A stretch of 64,000 nt of DNA from Cyprinodon diabolis. Its lineage: Eukaryota > Chordata > Actinopteri > Cyprinodontiformes > Cyprinodontidae. Shown here piece by piece: positions 61,401 through 64,000 of this stretch. The DNA is taken from contig CM060076.1 in the NCBI GenBank assembly GCA_030533445.1, forward strand, positions 10,262,501-10,326,500, given 5' to 3'. A model generated the notes under the pieces. It did no database searches, was not told where the DNA came from, and saw only the letters and a list, made by a program, of their open reading frames with translations. Each line of letters starts with the position of its first letter. The stretch's first letter is position 1. The translations under genes were made by a program, and so were the position numbers.

Positions 61401-63845
61401 TTAGCTCAGTGACTGATGTTTTTCCGTTACAGTCCTGAGCATGCCCGACACGGTTGAGGAGATGTGTCCAGAAATGCCTCGCCTTGACAAACTGCTTAGG
61501 GACGTCAACGACGTCTCGGAGTCTGGCGCGCGCTACAGTGACATGCCACAGGTCTGAAGGAGTTTTAAGATAAACACCTGGATTTTTTTTTTTTTAAATA
61601 CATCAGTAGGACTTAAATTCAATCTCCTTTGACCTCATTGAAAAAAAAATTGCACAAATTGTTACCAAAACATTAGCTTCTTATGAATGAGTTTGCTAAA
61701 TTAATTATTGTTAGGTTTGTTAAGTTTCCCCAACTTTAACCTATAAAAAATGAAAGAAAGACAGCGTAAGATTTTTCCTGAAATGCTTTGCAAAGGGGAG
61801 AACAGTATCAATCTCTGCATCTCCGCTTGGCTCAACACTTGCCAGGCTTTTTATTGAGCAGTCAACATATTACAACAGCAGGCGTTTCGATTACGCAATC
61901 TCTTAGACAAAGCATGAACTTTTAAGATAGGGAACTTGCCTGGTTTCAGTATACGCTTTACACAAGGTGTCAGGGTTATGAACTTTCACGTCTGTGCTTC
62001 TCAAATGAAGAACAGGAAAGCATTCTTGCAAAACATTTGACCGTCTTATGGCCTTCATACACTATTTCCAATGATGAGAATAACATATAGAAAAACAACT
62101 GATTGAGAGCAATATAAAACATATAAATGAATAAAATGATAAAAACAACAGAAATCATAATAAATCCAACAATTATACTTTCATGTCAAATTGATCAGAT
62201 CTTTGTTTTAAAATTTAACTTTAGCAACCTTTTCCTTGCAGGTTATTGAGGTTGTCCTCCCCATGCTGTGCAACTATTTGTCTTACTGGTGGGAGAAAGG
62301 CCCGGAGAACTCGCCCCCAGATACCGAGTGCTGCACCACGGTGACCTCTGAACACCTCAGCATTATTCTGGGAAACATCCTGAAAATCCTTAACAACAAC
62401 CTTGGCATTGATGATGCTCCTTGGATGAAAAGGATTGCAGGTAAATCCGTCTAGGCTTTGCATTAGATTTCAGTTTTAAGCTCTCAGGAAAACACCCTGC
62501 TGGACCTAAAATGCCACTACAGTAGATACCATTCAAGCTGCATTTTTCATACAATTACATCAACCTAATGGAAAATATATATTAAATTGGAACAAATAGT
62601 GTTTTCTTTTGGATAATAATAATAAAGTGTCTAAAGATCAAATACAGGGCTGATTCTTTCTTTGCCAAGTTGCCTGTCGGTTTAATCACAACATTAGTCC
62701 TTTGGATTTAAAAGCCTGGAAGAACTGCTACTCCTAAATAAAAGCTGAACTGACACACAATACCCTATTTATCTTCAAAAAAAGTGAGTCACCCTCGTAT
62801 CTCCATTAATTCATCTAAACCAGCTCATTTTAATAAAGCTGTGTTTTTAGTTTGGGAGCGAAATGGAAAAATCTGCAGATTCTTTTTGCTTCCAGTTGCA
62901 TTTCTTTAACCACCAGCGTGTCTCTGCTCCAATATGTAATATTCCCAATTTTGATCTCCAGTTTACTCTCAGCCAATCATCTGCAAAGCTGGAGCAGATT
63001 TGTTGAGATCCCACTTCCTGCCAACGATGGAAAAACTGAAGAAAAAGACAGTAAAGGTAACAGATACCCTGAAAGTTGTATTTTAATTGCAAGGTGAGCC
63101 TGTCACCTCCTTTAAAAATGTGTTTTTCACTCATTTCAGTGACAGCTTTTGCACAGCTGTGTAAATTGACAAAGCGGTTGCAAATAACACCCCTATAAAT
63201 GTACTCCATTGTAATTAGAGAAGGCTGCAAAATTAATCACCTGCGTTAAAAAATGTTTATAAATAAAAAAATTTTATTGAGTTGCACTTAATTGGCAGGT
63301 TGTATCTGAGGAGGAGCTGCTGAAGGCTGACAGTAAAGGTGACAACCAGGAAGCAGAGCTGCTCATTCTAGATGAGTTTGGAGTGCTCTGCAGGGACCTC
63401 TATGCCTTCTACCCCATGCTTATTCGCTATGTGGACAACAACAGGTACAATATATATGTTTAGACTTCTCCTCTTAGCCTAGTTATCATTTTATGATGCA
63501 GTTCGTGTAAATATCGTAGATTGGAAGATGTACTTTTTATCTCTGCTGAAAGTGTCTCCTCCTCCCCTTCCAGGTCCAGGTGGCTGAAGGAGCCAGTTGC
63601 AGATTCCACTGAGCTCTTTAGGATGGTGGCTGAAATCTTCATCCTCTGGTGCAAATCCAATGTACGTCCTTCAACTTAGTCTGCCTTGTTATTTCCTGTT
63701 ATATCAGCTCAACAGTGATCAGTAGATTTCTGTTTTTCCGCTGCTGGTGTAGAACTTCAAGCGTGAAGAGCAGAACTTTGTGATTCAGAACGAGATCAAC
63801 AACCTGGGTTTCCTGACCGGGGAGGGCAAGTCCAAGATGTCCAAG
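153..63845 (+). CDS. ryr3: Ryanodine receptor 3, partial gene (58 internal exons)
   Basis: Intracellular Ca2+ release channel of the sarco/endoplasmic reticulum, a homotetramer of about 5,000-residue subunits with a huge cytosolic foot. In fish skeletal muscle the RYR3 orthologue (RyR-beta) amplifies release by Ca2+-induced Ca2+ release; that is known of the family, not seen here. The 58 exons were joined by hand at AG/GT borders with matching phases; the total is 8,444 bases with no internal stop, which is a strong check on the borders. One donor is GC. Both ends are missing, including the start codon and the pore. Paralogue choice rests on remembered RYR1/2/3 sequences: the short SPRY2-SPRY3 linker and many diagnostic residues favour RYR3. 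RYR1 is the main alternative and looks clearly less similar. The exon blocks are described in separate entries. Confidence 0.95.
460..3037. other. ryr3 intron 2
   Basis: AT-rich non-coding sequence. Apart from the 15-bp hairpin near 1.1 kb and a short ACAC run (2671-2682) I recognise nothing in it. Confidence 0.8.
1110..1144. repeat. Perfect 15-bp hairpin
   Basis: AAATATTACTTTAAC (1110-1124), the 5-base loop AGTGG, and GTTAAAGTAATATTT (1130-1144) form a perfect stem. It is AT-rich and short, in intron 2. No RNA gene is claimed. Confidence 0.8.
3683..3760. repeat. Possible hAT-type repeat end
   Basis: CAGTGCCCCCAACCTTTTTT followed by GCACCACAGACCAGTTTAAT resembles the end of a repeat common across vertebrates (CCCCAACC...GCACCACGGACCGGTTT, recalled). 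The other end was not found. Confidence 0.35.
4655..7094 (+). CDS. ryr3: ryr3 exons 4-6: SPRY1 domain
   Basis: Exons 4655-4896, 5086-5278 and 6878-7094. The product begins [19 protein letters not shown] and continues through [30 protein letters not shown] and [20 protein letters not shown], the hallmark beta-sandwich strings of the first RyR SPRY domain. In RyR1 structures SPRY1 lies next to the FKBP12-binding pocket (family knowledge). Exon 6 ends in the linker [22 protein letters not shown] before RyR repeat 1. All junction phases agree (AG|T, G|GT, AA|A). Confidence 0.95.
5279..6877. other. ryr3 intron 5
   Basis: Contains a 91-codon open frame (5728-6003, +) with no recognisable similarity or start context. 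I see no supported gene or repeat. Confidence 0.7.
7175..20260 (+). CDS. ryr3: ryr3 exons 7-9: RyR repeat 1 (P1 domain)
   Basis: Exons 7175-7279, 11088-11191 and 20177-20260. They encode [16 protein letters not shown], then [24 protein letters not shown] and [13 protein letters not shown], the first of the four RyR repeats. The small 104-bp exon 8 sits alone between two large introns (3.8 and 9.0 kb), both invaded by DIRS-type retroelements. Exon 8 keeps clean borders (TATTAAG acceptor, AA|GTATGG donor) and the reading frame is intact, so the insertions appear to be tolerated. Confidence 0.94.
8291..9490 (-). pseudogene. Decayed DIRS 3' end with tyrosine recombinase remnant
   Basis: The layout repeats that of the larger element: a terminal hairpin (left arm 8293-8335, partner about 8500-8540), a copy of the recombinase end, then recombinase sequence on the minus strand. 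Translatable pieces include [17 protein letters not shown], matching [17 protein letters not shown] of the intact copy, and [20 protein letters not shown], matching [17 protein letters not shown]. Stops and frame changes abound and the conserved H-x-x-R box is not recognisable. It is a different, older subfamily, since its terminal bases differ (GATTGCCAGTAGCAG). The far limit near 9490 is uncertain. Confidence 0.78.
9491..11087. other. Rest of ryr3 intron 7
   Basis: Follows the decayed DIRS copy. The first few hundred bases (to about 9.8 kb) may be unaligned DIRS sequence, since they are less AT-rich than the rest of the intron. Nothing else is recognised. Confidence 0.5.
11936..12136 (-). 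repeat. tRNA-derived SINE
   Basis: Read on the minus strand it opens GGTGGCCCAGTTGTTAGAGC, an RNA polymerase III A-box-like start, followed 40 bases later by GAGTTCAACTCCC, a B box. The body CAAGACCCTTAACCCCAC and GGGATGGGTTAAATGCAGAG is a very common teleost SINE sequence, and it finishes with a CAATAAAG tail. It lies in intron 8 of ryr3, antisense to the gene. Confidence 0.75.
12290..12771 (-). mobile_element. Isolated 5' end of a DIRS element
   Basis: Two leader units of the same type as in the large element are seen at about 12389 and 12472 (83 bp apart). The terminal repeat follows: GGATGATGCCAGCATATATG, a TGTCACAGGTGTGACTCTG block, ATTCAGTGCTTTCAGCAC, and finally TGAAATAGAAC ending at 12771, again at an AAC triplet. 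No coding part remains. It lies 820 bp from the start of the large element in the same orientation, so it is either an independent truncated copy or the remains of a tandem or nested insertion. Confidence 0.8.
13592..13927 (-). repeat. DIRS 3' end: hairpin terminus plus internal complementary region
   Basis: Two arms, 13592-13645 and 13824-13877, are reverse complements over 54 bases with 3 mismatches. The second arm runs directly into 13875-13927, which is the reverse complement of the element's other end (about 19515-19567) with no mismatch noticed. Shared GTT at 13875-13877 lies at the joint. This is the arrangement of the internal complementary region of DIRS-1, believed to template the joining of the two ends into a circle (family knowledge). 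Confidence 0.88.
13969..15135 (-). CDS. DIRS tyrosine recombinase (388 aa), open
   Basis: Recombinase thought to insert the circular cDNA of DIRS elements. The N-terminal core-binding domain shows [19 protein letters not shown] and [19 protein letters not shown]. The catalytic domain carries the first Arg in [10 protein letters not shown], the H-x-x-R box in [14 protein letters not shown] and the nucleophile Tyr in FTRFYSVN, so the R-H-R-Y set is complete. The frame is uninterrupted from ATG 15135 to TGA 13969-13971, and its start overlaps the last 145 bp of the RT polyprotein frame. It is the only undamaged frame of the element. I saw no evidence that it is expressed. Confidence 0.9.
   Translation of the reverse strand: MVPAALESVSLYSMASSSKERSAVSVGGTDMAPQPSTSPAVGMAPGRLTRCSDTVRHTILSARASSTRLQYANRWRLFSLWCSAHNENPVSCCVPTILEFLQSLLDKGRSPSTLKVYVAAISCLHQSVDNRTVGRHELVSLFLHGARRLCERPAPRAPDWDLPLVLTALCHPPFEPLAQAEINWLSWKTAFLMAIVSQRVSELHALSVSPRCIRWNPDGSGVTLWPNTAFVPKVLSPFHRSQPLRLARFQPQSGTTENESELLCPVRALEAYIAATAYLRCLDQLFLCYGGPRLGCPLSKPRLSHWIVSVICHAYAAGHCSLPVGVRAHSTRSVTASWAALRGVPLEAICAAASWASPTTFTRFYSVNVAAPHPLGQVILQGSAGPPL
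14991..16836 (-). pseudogene. DIRS reverse transcriptase/RNase H polyprotein, frameshifted
   Basis: This starts at ATG 16836, overlapping the gag stop. RT motifs in order are [35 protein letters not shown] and the catalytic box PYLDDWLL. RNase H follows in another frame: [33 protein letters not shown] and IADSLSRQ. A one-base frame change lies at about 15790-15840. Then come [15 protein letters not shown] and [16 protein letters not shown], the tail typical of DIRS polyproteins. The tail is cut by TAG at 15147-15149, where the family has Trp after VAPF (recalled), and its frame then stays open to TGA at 14991-14993. Two lesions therefore separate it from an open frame. Confidence 0.88.
16833..18365 (-). 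pseudogene. DIRS gag-like ORF, one in-frame stop
   Basis: 511 codons in one frame from ATG at 18365 to TGA at 16833-16835, interrupted once by TAA at 17730-17732. The N-terminal part has a zinc-ribbon-like pattern, CMDC...CPTCLGH, then a basic patch (SKRSKR) and a Glu/Ser-rich acidic stretch. The second part (from MHESVKAGL at 17567) has a helical core with [20 protein letters not shown] and an Arg/Pro-rich tail, which resembles capsid-like proteins of DIRS elements. Stop and next start overlap as ATGA: the TGA shares bases with the ATG of the RT frame at 16836. Whether the TAA is decay or read-through cannot be told here; decay is likelier. Confidence 0.8.
18380..19265 (-). repeat. Tandem repeats in the DIRS 5' leader, about ten units
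   Basis: Upstream of gag, a module made of GGGAGAGGGGGCG, a variable AAAAC-like spacer and GCTGCCGTCACCA (as read on the + strand) recurs about ten times between 18392 and 19262, roughly 75-100 bp apart. Every second unit carries the near-palindrome GCTAACAACGTTAGC, at 18534, 18707, 18898 and 19095, so the higher-order period is 173-197 bp. Small hairpins such as AACTTCGGCAAACGAAGTT (18920-18938) follow. The sequence has no coding appearance. Confidence 0.85.
19387..19567 (-). repeat. DIRS 5' inverted terminal repeat
   Basis: This end is the reverse complement of 13635-13800 with only scattered mismatches. It includes a TATA-like GCTATATAGC box (19428-19437) that both copies share. The outermost bases run CAGTAGGGATGAAATAGAAC and end at 19567, just before unrelated intron sequence. 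The same terminal bases appear on the older fragment that ends at 12771. Confidence 0.88.
20357..20749 (+). CDS. ryr3: ryr3 exons 10-11: RyR repeat 2 (P1 domain)
   Basis: Exons 20357-20516 and 20605-20749. The product [39 protein letters not shown] and [20 protein letters not shown] is the second RyR repeat. It parallels repeat 1 (LAEN.H..W ... GWTYG). The intron between the two exons is only 88 bp, in contrast to the 9-kb intron just upstream. It leads with phase 1 (G|TT) into SPRY2. Confidence 0.95.
21425..22584 (+). CDS. ryr3: ryr3 exons 12-15: SPRY2 domain
   Basis: Exons 21425-21630, 21740-21914, 22064-22272 and 22421-22584. Key strings are [57 protein letters not shown] and [18 protein letters not shown]2 is the RyR1 region proposed to contact the dihydropyridine receptor loop (family knowledge). 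Exon 15 ([20 protein letters not shown]) ends the domain and enters a very short linker, where RYR1 and RYR2 carry the much longer divergent region 2. Confidence 0.95.
22989..23073 (+). repeat. (CTTC)n microsatellite
   Basis: About 21 uninterrupted CTTC units lie in intron 15, ending 33 bp before the 49-bp exon 16. The pyrimidine-rich tract may serve as an extended polypyrimidine signal for that acceptor. Length is likely to vary between individuals. Confidence 0.97.
23107..23155 (+). CDS. ryr3: ryr3 exon 16: 49-bp micro-exon in the SPRY2-SPRY3 linker
   Basis: This encodes [16 protein letters not shown] plus the last base of a Gly codon shared with exon 15 (GG|C). It lies between a TTTTTCAG acceptor and an ACA|GTAAAT donor, 33 bp after a long CTTC microsatellite that ends in intron 15. 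It forms nearly all of the short linker that stands in for divergent region 2 of RYR1/RYR2. Skipping this exon would shift the frame, because 49 is not a multiple of 3, so it is probably constitutive. Confidence 0.85.
23259..25556 (+). CDS. ryr3: ryr3 exons 17-20: SPRY3 domain
   Basis: Exons 23259-23419, 24098-24257, 25097-25183 and 25330-25556. Products include [66 protein letters not shown] and [20 protein letters not shown]. These match the third SPRY domain. Exon 17 ends at GAG AG followed by GCGAGT, a GC-type donor; phase AG|T into exon 18 gives the conserved [10 protein letters not shown] junction, so this choice is well supported. Exon 20 leads on towards the junctional solenoid. Confidence 0.94.
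23420..23425 (+). promoter_or_regulatory. GC-type 5' splice site of intron 17
   Basis: Exon 17 ends ...CACGAGAG and the intron begins GCGAGT. Apart from the C it matches the consensus donor well (AG|GCGAGT). The conserved protein junction ([12 protein letters not shown]) and phase leave no nearby GT that would work. Confidence 0.85.
24258..25096. other. ryr3 intron 18
   Basis: Ordinary AT-rich intron. A short EF-hand-like peptide frame ending at a GT donor (24590-24637) is discussed under findings; I do not count it as an exon. Confidence 0.7.
26168..26520 (+). repeat. Dispersed teleost repeat fragment
   Basis: It opens GGCAAGGCGAATTTATTTGT followed by ATAGCACAATTCAGCAC and AAAGCGCTTTACAGG, then GTCTTGATTTAAAGGAACTC and TTTTCTGGAAGTTTG. 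These strings are shared by a very abundant repeat in percomorph fish genomes (recalled). Family name not assigned. It lies just upstream of ryr3 exon 21. Confidence 0.6.
26724..30480 (+). CDS. ryr3: ryr3 exons 21-23: junctional solenoid with acidic loop
   Basis: Exons 26724-26936, 29116-29725 and 30280-30480. Exon 21 encodes [20 protein letters not shown]. The 610-bp exon 22, the largest here, encodes [20 protein letters not shown] and [20 protein letters not shown]. It ends in a Glu/Lys-rich stretch (about 29541-29685) that corresponds to divergent region 3, a low-affinity cation-binding acidic loop in RYR1. Exon 23 ([20 protein letters not shown]) resumes the helical fold and ends [13 protein letters not shown], a highly conserved RyR string. 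Confidence 0.95.
27752..28191. mobile_element. MITE with GCTACGTTTACATG ends (440 bp)
   Basis: The left end GCTACGTTTACATG at 27752-27765 is the exact reverse complement of 28178-28191. Subterminal GATCGGAT-type motifs (for example 28092-28098) repeat inside. There is no coding capacity and the superfamily was not determined. It lies in ryr3 intron 21. Confidence 0.75.
28215..28906. mobile_element. hAT-like non-autonomous element (692 bp)
   Basis: The ends are CAGTGGCGGC (28215-28224) and its reverse complement (28897-28906). They are flanked by 8 bp, GTGTGTGC and GTGTGTGT (7 of 8 equal), matching the 8-bp duplication of hAT elements, although the right flank is also part of a GT run. No transposase frame is recognisable. 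It begins only 23 bp after the preceding MITE. Confidence 0.7.
30481..33575. other. ryr3 intron 23
   Basis: 3.1 kb without a recognisable gene or transposon. Only poly-T runs (32391-32403, 32463-32476) and AT-rich sequence stand out. Confidence 0.65.
33576..37611 (+). CDS. ryr3: ryr3 exons 24-27: central solenoid, LRRQYDG region
   Basis: Exons 33576-33678, 33826-33960, 37097-37370 and 37497-37611. They encode [19 protein letters not shown], a charged linker ([14 protein letters not shown]), [55 protein letters not shown] and [20 protein letters not shown]. The 135-bp exon 25 is the least conserved part (acidic, variable between paralogues). GELL rather than GGLV after RRQYDGI supports RYR3 over RYR2. 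Confidence 0.95.
34185..34262 (+). repeat. Short dispersed repeat fragment
   Basis: CAATTCAGTTTATTTATATA and GCGCCAATTCACAACACGTC are the start of another common teleost repeat of the same general kind. The copy is truncated and lies inside the decayed Tc1-like region. Confidence 0.45.
34406..34448 (+). repeat. (AT)n microsatellite
   Basis: About 20 AT/TA units, preceded by imperfect TATAAA repeats, lie inside the decayed Tc1-like region of intron 25. Confidence 0.95.
35111..37096. other. Rest of ryr3 intron 25
   Basis: AT-rich sequence with a G9 run (36380-36388). No gene or repeat family was recognised. Confidence 0.6.
38032..38305. mobile_element. Foldback MITE
   Basis: The two halves are imperfect inverted copies. 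AGGTAAGTAAGATGATTTGC (from 38082) pairs with GCAAAGTGTATCACTTACCT (38217-38236), and the outer ends are CAGTGCAAG and TTTGCAGTG. The element has no coding content and lies in ryr3 intron 27. Confidence 0.55.
38576..38809. repeat. Long imperfect inverted repeat
   Basis: 38576-38648 and 38730-38809 are reverse complements with few gaps: TTGAGGTTTTACACAGTAGC against GCTACTGTTTAAAACCTCGA. The spacer is about 80 bp. Weaker symmetry continues outward (TCATCTCCATTTTCAC near 38549 against AGTGGAGATGG near 38997), so it may be the core of a longer foldback element. Confidence 0.7.
38810..40045. other. Rest of ryr3 intron 27
   Basis: Follows the foldback elements. No coding or repeat signature was recognised up to the long T run before exon 28. 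Confidence 0.6.
40046..40072 (+). promoter_or_regulatory. 27-base T run at the exon 28 acceptor
   Basis: An unbroken T run ends immediately before ACAG of the exon 28 acceptor and is much longer than a usual polypyrimidine tract. A similar run of about 25 T (57529-57552) precedes the exon 43 acceptor. Both should be prone to length variation. Confidence 0.7.
40077..49172 (+). CDS. ryr3: ryr3 exons 28-33: second RIH domain, bridge solenoid
   Basis: Exons 40077-40209, 43891-43994, 46744-46879, 47290-47473, 48609-48711 and 49052-49172. The product contains [98 protein letters not shown] and [20 protein letters not shown]. This is the RYDR_ITPR (RIH) domain, conserved with IP3 receptors. Introns 28 and 29 (3.7 and 2.7 kb) are packed with DNA transposons. 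Exon 28 begins straight after a 27-base T run and ends 112 bp before an intact Tc1-like element. Confidence 0.96.
40322..41569 (-). mobile_element. Tc1/mariner-type transposon, apparently complete (1,248 bp)
   Basis: The 29-bp terminal inverted repeats, 40322-40350 and 41541-41569, are perfect and begin CACTATATTGCCAAAAG. They are flanked by the TA target duplication (40320-40321 and 41570-41571). Between them lies one uninterrupted transposase frame on the minus strand. The insertion is in ryr3 intron 28, 112 bp after the exon 28 donor. Perfect ends and an open frame indicate a young copy. Confidence 0.95.
40404..41435 (-). CDS. Tc1-like DDE transposase (343 aa)
   Basis: Cut-and-paste transposase. 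I chose the start [13 protein letters not shown], as in most Tc1-like proteins; an upstream in-frame ATG at 41549 would add 38 residues that reach into the terminal repeat and is less likely. The N terminus has a paired-like helix-turn-helix ([20 protein letters not shown]), then the basic GRPR-type motif RSGRPRKL. The catalytic triad is visible: Asp in LWSDESRFS, Asp in [11 protein letters not shown] and Glu in [15 protein letters not shown], a D34E spacing. Length is normal for the family. Nothing in the frame appears broken. Confidence 0.93.
   Translation of the reverse strand: MGRSQELSEFQRGTVIGCHLCNKSSREISSLLNIPQSTVSCIIRKWKCLGTTATQPRSGRPRKLTERGQRMLKRIVRRGRQLSAESITTDLQTSCGLQISSRTVRRELHGMGFHGRAAASKPYITKCNAKRRMRWCKARRHWTLEQWRRVLWSDESRFSIWQSDGRVWVWRLPGERYLSDCIVPSVKFGGGGIMVWGCFSGAGLGPLVPVKGTLNASAYQDILDNSMLPTLWEQFGAGPFLFQHDCAPVHKARSIKTWMTESGVDELDWPAQSPDLNPIEHLWDELERRLRARPSRPTSVCDLTNALLEEWSKIPINTLLNLVDSLPRRVEAVLAAKGGPTSY
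42000..42735 (+). pseudogene. hAT transposase 3' fragment (dimerisation domain)
   Basis: The stretch 42262-42375 reads [20 protein letters not shown] and then RLKMSSL without a stop, which matches the C-terminal dimerisation motif of hAT transposases (CE..FS.MN.IK.K.RSRL). Upstream, 42110-42200 encodes a Lys/Glu-rich piece ([20 protein letters not shown]) that may be the transposase N terminus joined by internal deletion. The outer borders are guesses based on GGTCCGGATCC near the left and TTCGGACCCTG near the right. No complete gene is present. Confidence 0.6.
42768..43092. mobile_element. MITE with 21-bp perfect terminal inverted repeats
   Basis: 42768-42788 (ACAGTAGCAGCCATTCAAAAT) is exactly reverse-complementary to 43072-43092. 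The 325-bp body has no coding capacity. I could not define a target-site duplication, so the superfamily is open. It lies beside the hAT fragment in ryr3 intron 28. Confidence 0.75.
44025..44290 (-). repeat. tRNA-derived SINE with CATC tail
   Basis: On the minus strand it has a tRNA-like head GAGCAGTGGGTAGCACTGCT, a perfect B box GGGTTCGATTCCC, a body containing TGCATGGAGTTTGCATTTTC and CTGTGGGAGGAAGC on the two strands, and a GGATGGATGGATG-type end (44029-44045). This is one of the commonest teleost SINE sequences. It lies in intron 29, next to a MITE that starts 21 bp further on. Confidence 0.8.
44311..44944. mobile_element. TAA-flanked MITE (PIF/Harbinger-like), 634 bp
   Basis: Perfect 18-bp terminal inverted repeats GGCCCCGTCCACACGAAG (44311-44328 and, inverted, 44927-44944) are flanked by TAA at 44308-44310 and 44945-44947. 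A 3-bp TAA/TTA duplication is typical of PIF/Harbinger elements. The interior repeats parts of the end (CTTCGTGTGGATGAG at 44868-44882) and has CGCATGCGTG motifs. No transposase was found. Confidence 0.8.
45697..46598. mobile_element. Foldback element with 22-bp minisatellite and transposase-like start
   Basis: The ends are inverted copies: GACGGAGTATTAAGGCCAGG from 45697 and its near reverse complement ending about 46598. From 45735 to 46215 about 21 tandem copies of a 22-bp unit (GAATAAAGTCGTAAAATTAC type) follow the left end. Inverted versions (ATTCTCGTAATGTTATGACT) precede the right end (46455-46555). Between them, 46223-46468 (+) encodes 81 residues starting [19 protein letters not shown]. 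The part [18 protein letters not shown] recalls the N terminus of a teleost family with an rve integrase core (from memory, uncertain). It is probably a deletion derivative. Confidence 0.7.
45735..46215 (+). repeat. 22-bp minisatellite, about 21 copies
   Basis: The unit is GTCGTAAAATTACGAGAATAAA with variants that group in blocks: AGGATTGTGG (about 45875-45945), GAGAACAAAG (about 45950-46025) and ATTGCGAG (about 46030-46090). Each CGTAA-AA-TTACG core is a small potential hairpin. Block-wise variants suggest stepwise local duplication. Confidence 0.9.
47474..48608. other. ryr3 intron 31
   Basis: 1.1 kb of AT-rich sequence. GTCCTTTGTC-like short duplications (TCCAGAGGTCTTT at 47806 and 47826) are the only structure seen. 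Confidence 0.6.
49825..53621 (+). CDS. ryr3: ryr3 exons 34-37: bridge solenoid, leucine-rich helices
   Basis: Exons 49825-49994, 52764-52984, 53225-53315 and 53481-53621. They encode [112 protein letters not shown] and [12 protein letters not shown]. Exon 34 ends exactly at a codon (ACT|GTGAGT) and exon 35 opens GAG GTG CTG AGC, so length is conserved against human RYR3 (recalled). Intron 34, 2.8 kb, carries Harbinger-like remnants. Confidence 0.95.
50278..51745 (+). pseudogene. PIF/Harbinger-like remnant with Myb/SANT-type protein start
   Basis: At 50481 an ATG opens [19 protein letters not shown] and then meets a stop. In another frame [19 protein letters not shown] continues to a GTAAGT donor near 50621. 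This resembles the N terminus of the Myb/SANT-like helper protein of fish Harbinger transposons (FxPLEIEILMxxY...AAAKEREAAW, recalled). The outer sequences, GTTTCACGAAGCAAGTTTAA near 50290 and inverted ATGAAATGGACC near 51738, look like degraded terminal repeats. No DDE transposase was seen. Confidence 0.55.
51893..52363 (+). repeat. Local duplications of Harbinger-like sequence
   Basis: 51893-52021 and 52233-52363 are direct repeats, 340 bp apart (CAAGATATCATGAAGGAAAA against CAAGATATCAGGAAGGAAAA), over about 130 bp. The segment between them, 52031-52220, is a second copy of 50412-50600, including the ATGACAACGGGCAAC protein start. A duplication followed by divergence explains the pattern. 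Confidence 0.75.
53622..54659. other. First part of ryr3 intron 37
   Basis: Non-coding, moderately AT-rich; nothing recognised before the dispersed repeat at 54.66 kb. Confidence 0.6.
54660..55080 (+). repeat. Dispersed teleost repeat fragment
   Basis: It contains GGGCAGCCAGTGGAGTGAGG, AGCTTCAGGCTCTC, CCAGGGATTTAAAAGCAAAT and GACAGGTCATTTCAGAGC, strings typical of an abundant percomorph repeat that also matches the class seen at 26.2 kb. It is non-coding and lies in intron 37. Confidence 0.55.
55477..59102 (+). CDS. ryr3: ryr3 exons 38-45: RyR repeats 3 and 4 (P2 domain)
   Basis: Exons 55477-55640, 55796-55874, 55996-56085, 56811-56954, 57408-57470, 57556-57631, 57721-57847 and 58987-59102. 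Repeat 3 is [20 protein letters not shown] with [16 protein letters not shown]; repeat 4 is [20 protein letters not shown] with [16 protein letters not shown] and [13 protein letters not shown]. Between them the P2 loop holds QRKLSESQ, a basic-X-Ser site (Ser codon 56943-56945) at the place of the PKA/CaMKII target serine of RYR1/RYR2. Exon 45 ends at SAQEFIAHL, where intron 45 keeps frame. Confidence 0.95.
56478..56640 (+). repeat. DNA-transposon end fragment
   Basis: CAGGTCCTTCTCAAAATATT, then AGCATATTGTGATGAAGTT and TCAGGTCTTTTATCGTCTTA, is the terminal sequence of a DNA transposon widespread in fish and frogs (recalled). Only one end is present, directly upstream of ryr3 exon 41. Confidence 0.5.
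57848..58986. other. ryr3 intron 44
   Basis: 1.1 kb with an AT/GT dinucleotide run (58308-58336). No gene or known repeat was recognised. Confidence 0.65.
59181..61551 (+). CDS. ryr3: ryr3 exons 46-53: bridge solenoid after P2
   Basis: Exons 59181-59248, 59334-59455, 59586-59635, 59723-59783, 59871-60109, 60580-60661, 61207-61337 and 61433-61551. Products include [113 protein letters not shown] and [13 protein letters not shown]. Exons are small, down to 50 bp, and several introns are under 100 bp, a contrast with the inflated introns upstream. All phases match across the eight junctions. Confidence 0.95.
60110..61206. other. ryr3 introns 50-51 (around exon 51)
   Basis: Apart from exon 51 (60580-60661) the sequence is AT-rich and without recognisable features. 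Confidence 0.65.
61552..62961. other. ryr3 introns 53-54 (around exon 54)
   Basis: Apart from exon 54 (62242-62440) I see no gene, repeat or structured RNA. Confidence 0.65.
62242..63845 (+). CDS. ryr3: ryr3 exons 54-58: bridge solenoid, last exons in window
   Basis: Exons 62242-62440, 62962-63056, 63299-63444, 63574-63661 and 63753-63845. They encode [108 protein letters not shown] and [20 protein letters not shown], ending at KSKMSK. The final donor is AAG|GTAAAG with phase 0; the gene continues beyond the window towards the calmodulin-binding and pore regions. Confidence 0.95.
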
Positions 63846-64000
63846 GTAAAGACTTGGACTTAGAATATAGAACTTTTTAGGCATAACATTCCAACTATTT
63901 AGCACTCATTTCTGTTCAGTTCATTATGCAATTCTAATGTATTTGTTGGATTTTCTCCACTTTGCATTGAGCTGAATTTTTATTTTTTAAATGCTATTCT

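Noticed and set aside
153..63845. Assignment to ryr1 or ryr2
   Set aside because: The SPRY2-SPRY3 linker is far too short, and residues such as GELL after RRQYDGI, and YLSFLRF, fit RYR3. A distance tree with fish ryr1a, ryr1b, ryr2 and ryr3 would settle it.

Overview
This window is animal genomic DNA from a ray-finned (teleost) fish. It lies inside one very large, intron-rich gene on the + strand, a ryanodine receptor. I traced 58 consecutive coding exons from 153 to 63845. Together they hold 8,444 coding bases in one unbroken frame (2 bases finishing a codon plus 2,814 codons). The gene runs off both ends of the window. Protein-level recall of the vertebrate paralogues points to ryanodine receptor 3 (ryr3, the RyR-beta of fish muscle). 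The short linker between SPRY2 and SPRY3, and strings such as [16 protein letters not shown] and [11 protein letters not shown], fit RYR3 better than RYR1 or RYR2. The window covers roughly the N-terminal solenoid through SPRY1, RyR repeats 1-2, SPRY2, SPRY3, the junctional solenoid, the bridge solenoid and RyR repeats 3-4. The extreme N terminus, the Ca2+/caffeine-binding core and the pore lie outside.

All other recognisable content is mobile DNA in introns. Introns 7 and 8 (7.3-20.2 kb) hold three DIRS-type tyrosine-recombinase retrotransposon copies, all antisense to ryr3: a decayed 3' end (8.29-9.5 kb), an isolated 5' end (12.29-12.77 kb) and a near-complete 5,976-bp element (13592-19567). 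The large copy has gag, RT/RNase H and tyrosine recombinase frames, inverted termini, an internal complementary region and a long repeated leader. Intron 8 also holds a tRNA-derived SINE.

Further along, intron 20 has a dispersed teleost repeat. Intron 21 has two adjacent terminal-inverted-repeat elements. Intron 25 has a decayed Tc1-like copy, and intron 27 has two foldback elements. Intron 28 has an apparently intact Tc1-like transposon with perfect 29-bp ends, a hAT transposase fragment and a MITE. Intron 29 has a SINE, a TAA-flanked MITE and a foldback element carrying a 22-bp minisatellite. Intron 34 has decayed PIF/Harbinger-like Myb fragments with local duplications. Intron 37 has another dispersed repeat.

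The gene itself shows a GC-AG intron (intron 17), a 78-bp intron without stop codons that keeps frame if retained (intron 45), and a 49-bp micro-exon in the SPRY2-SPRY3 linker. No bacterial-type operons, CRISPR arrays, rRNA or free-standing tRNA genes were seen.
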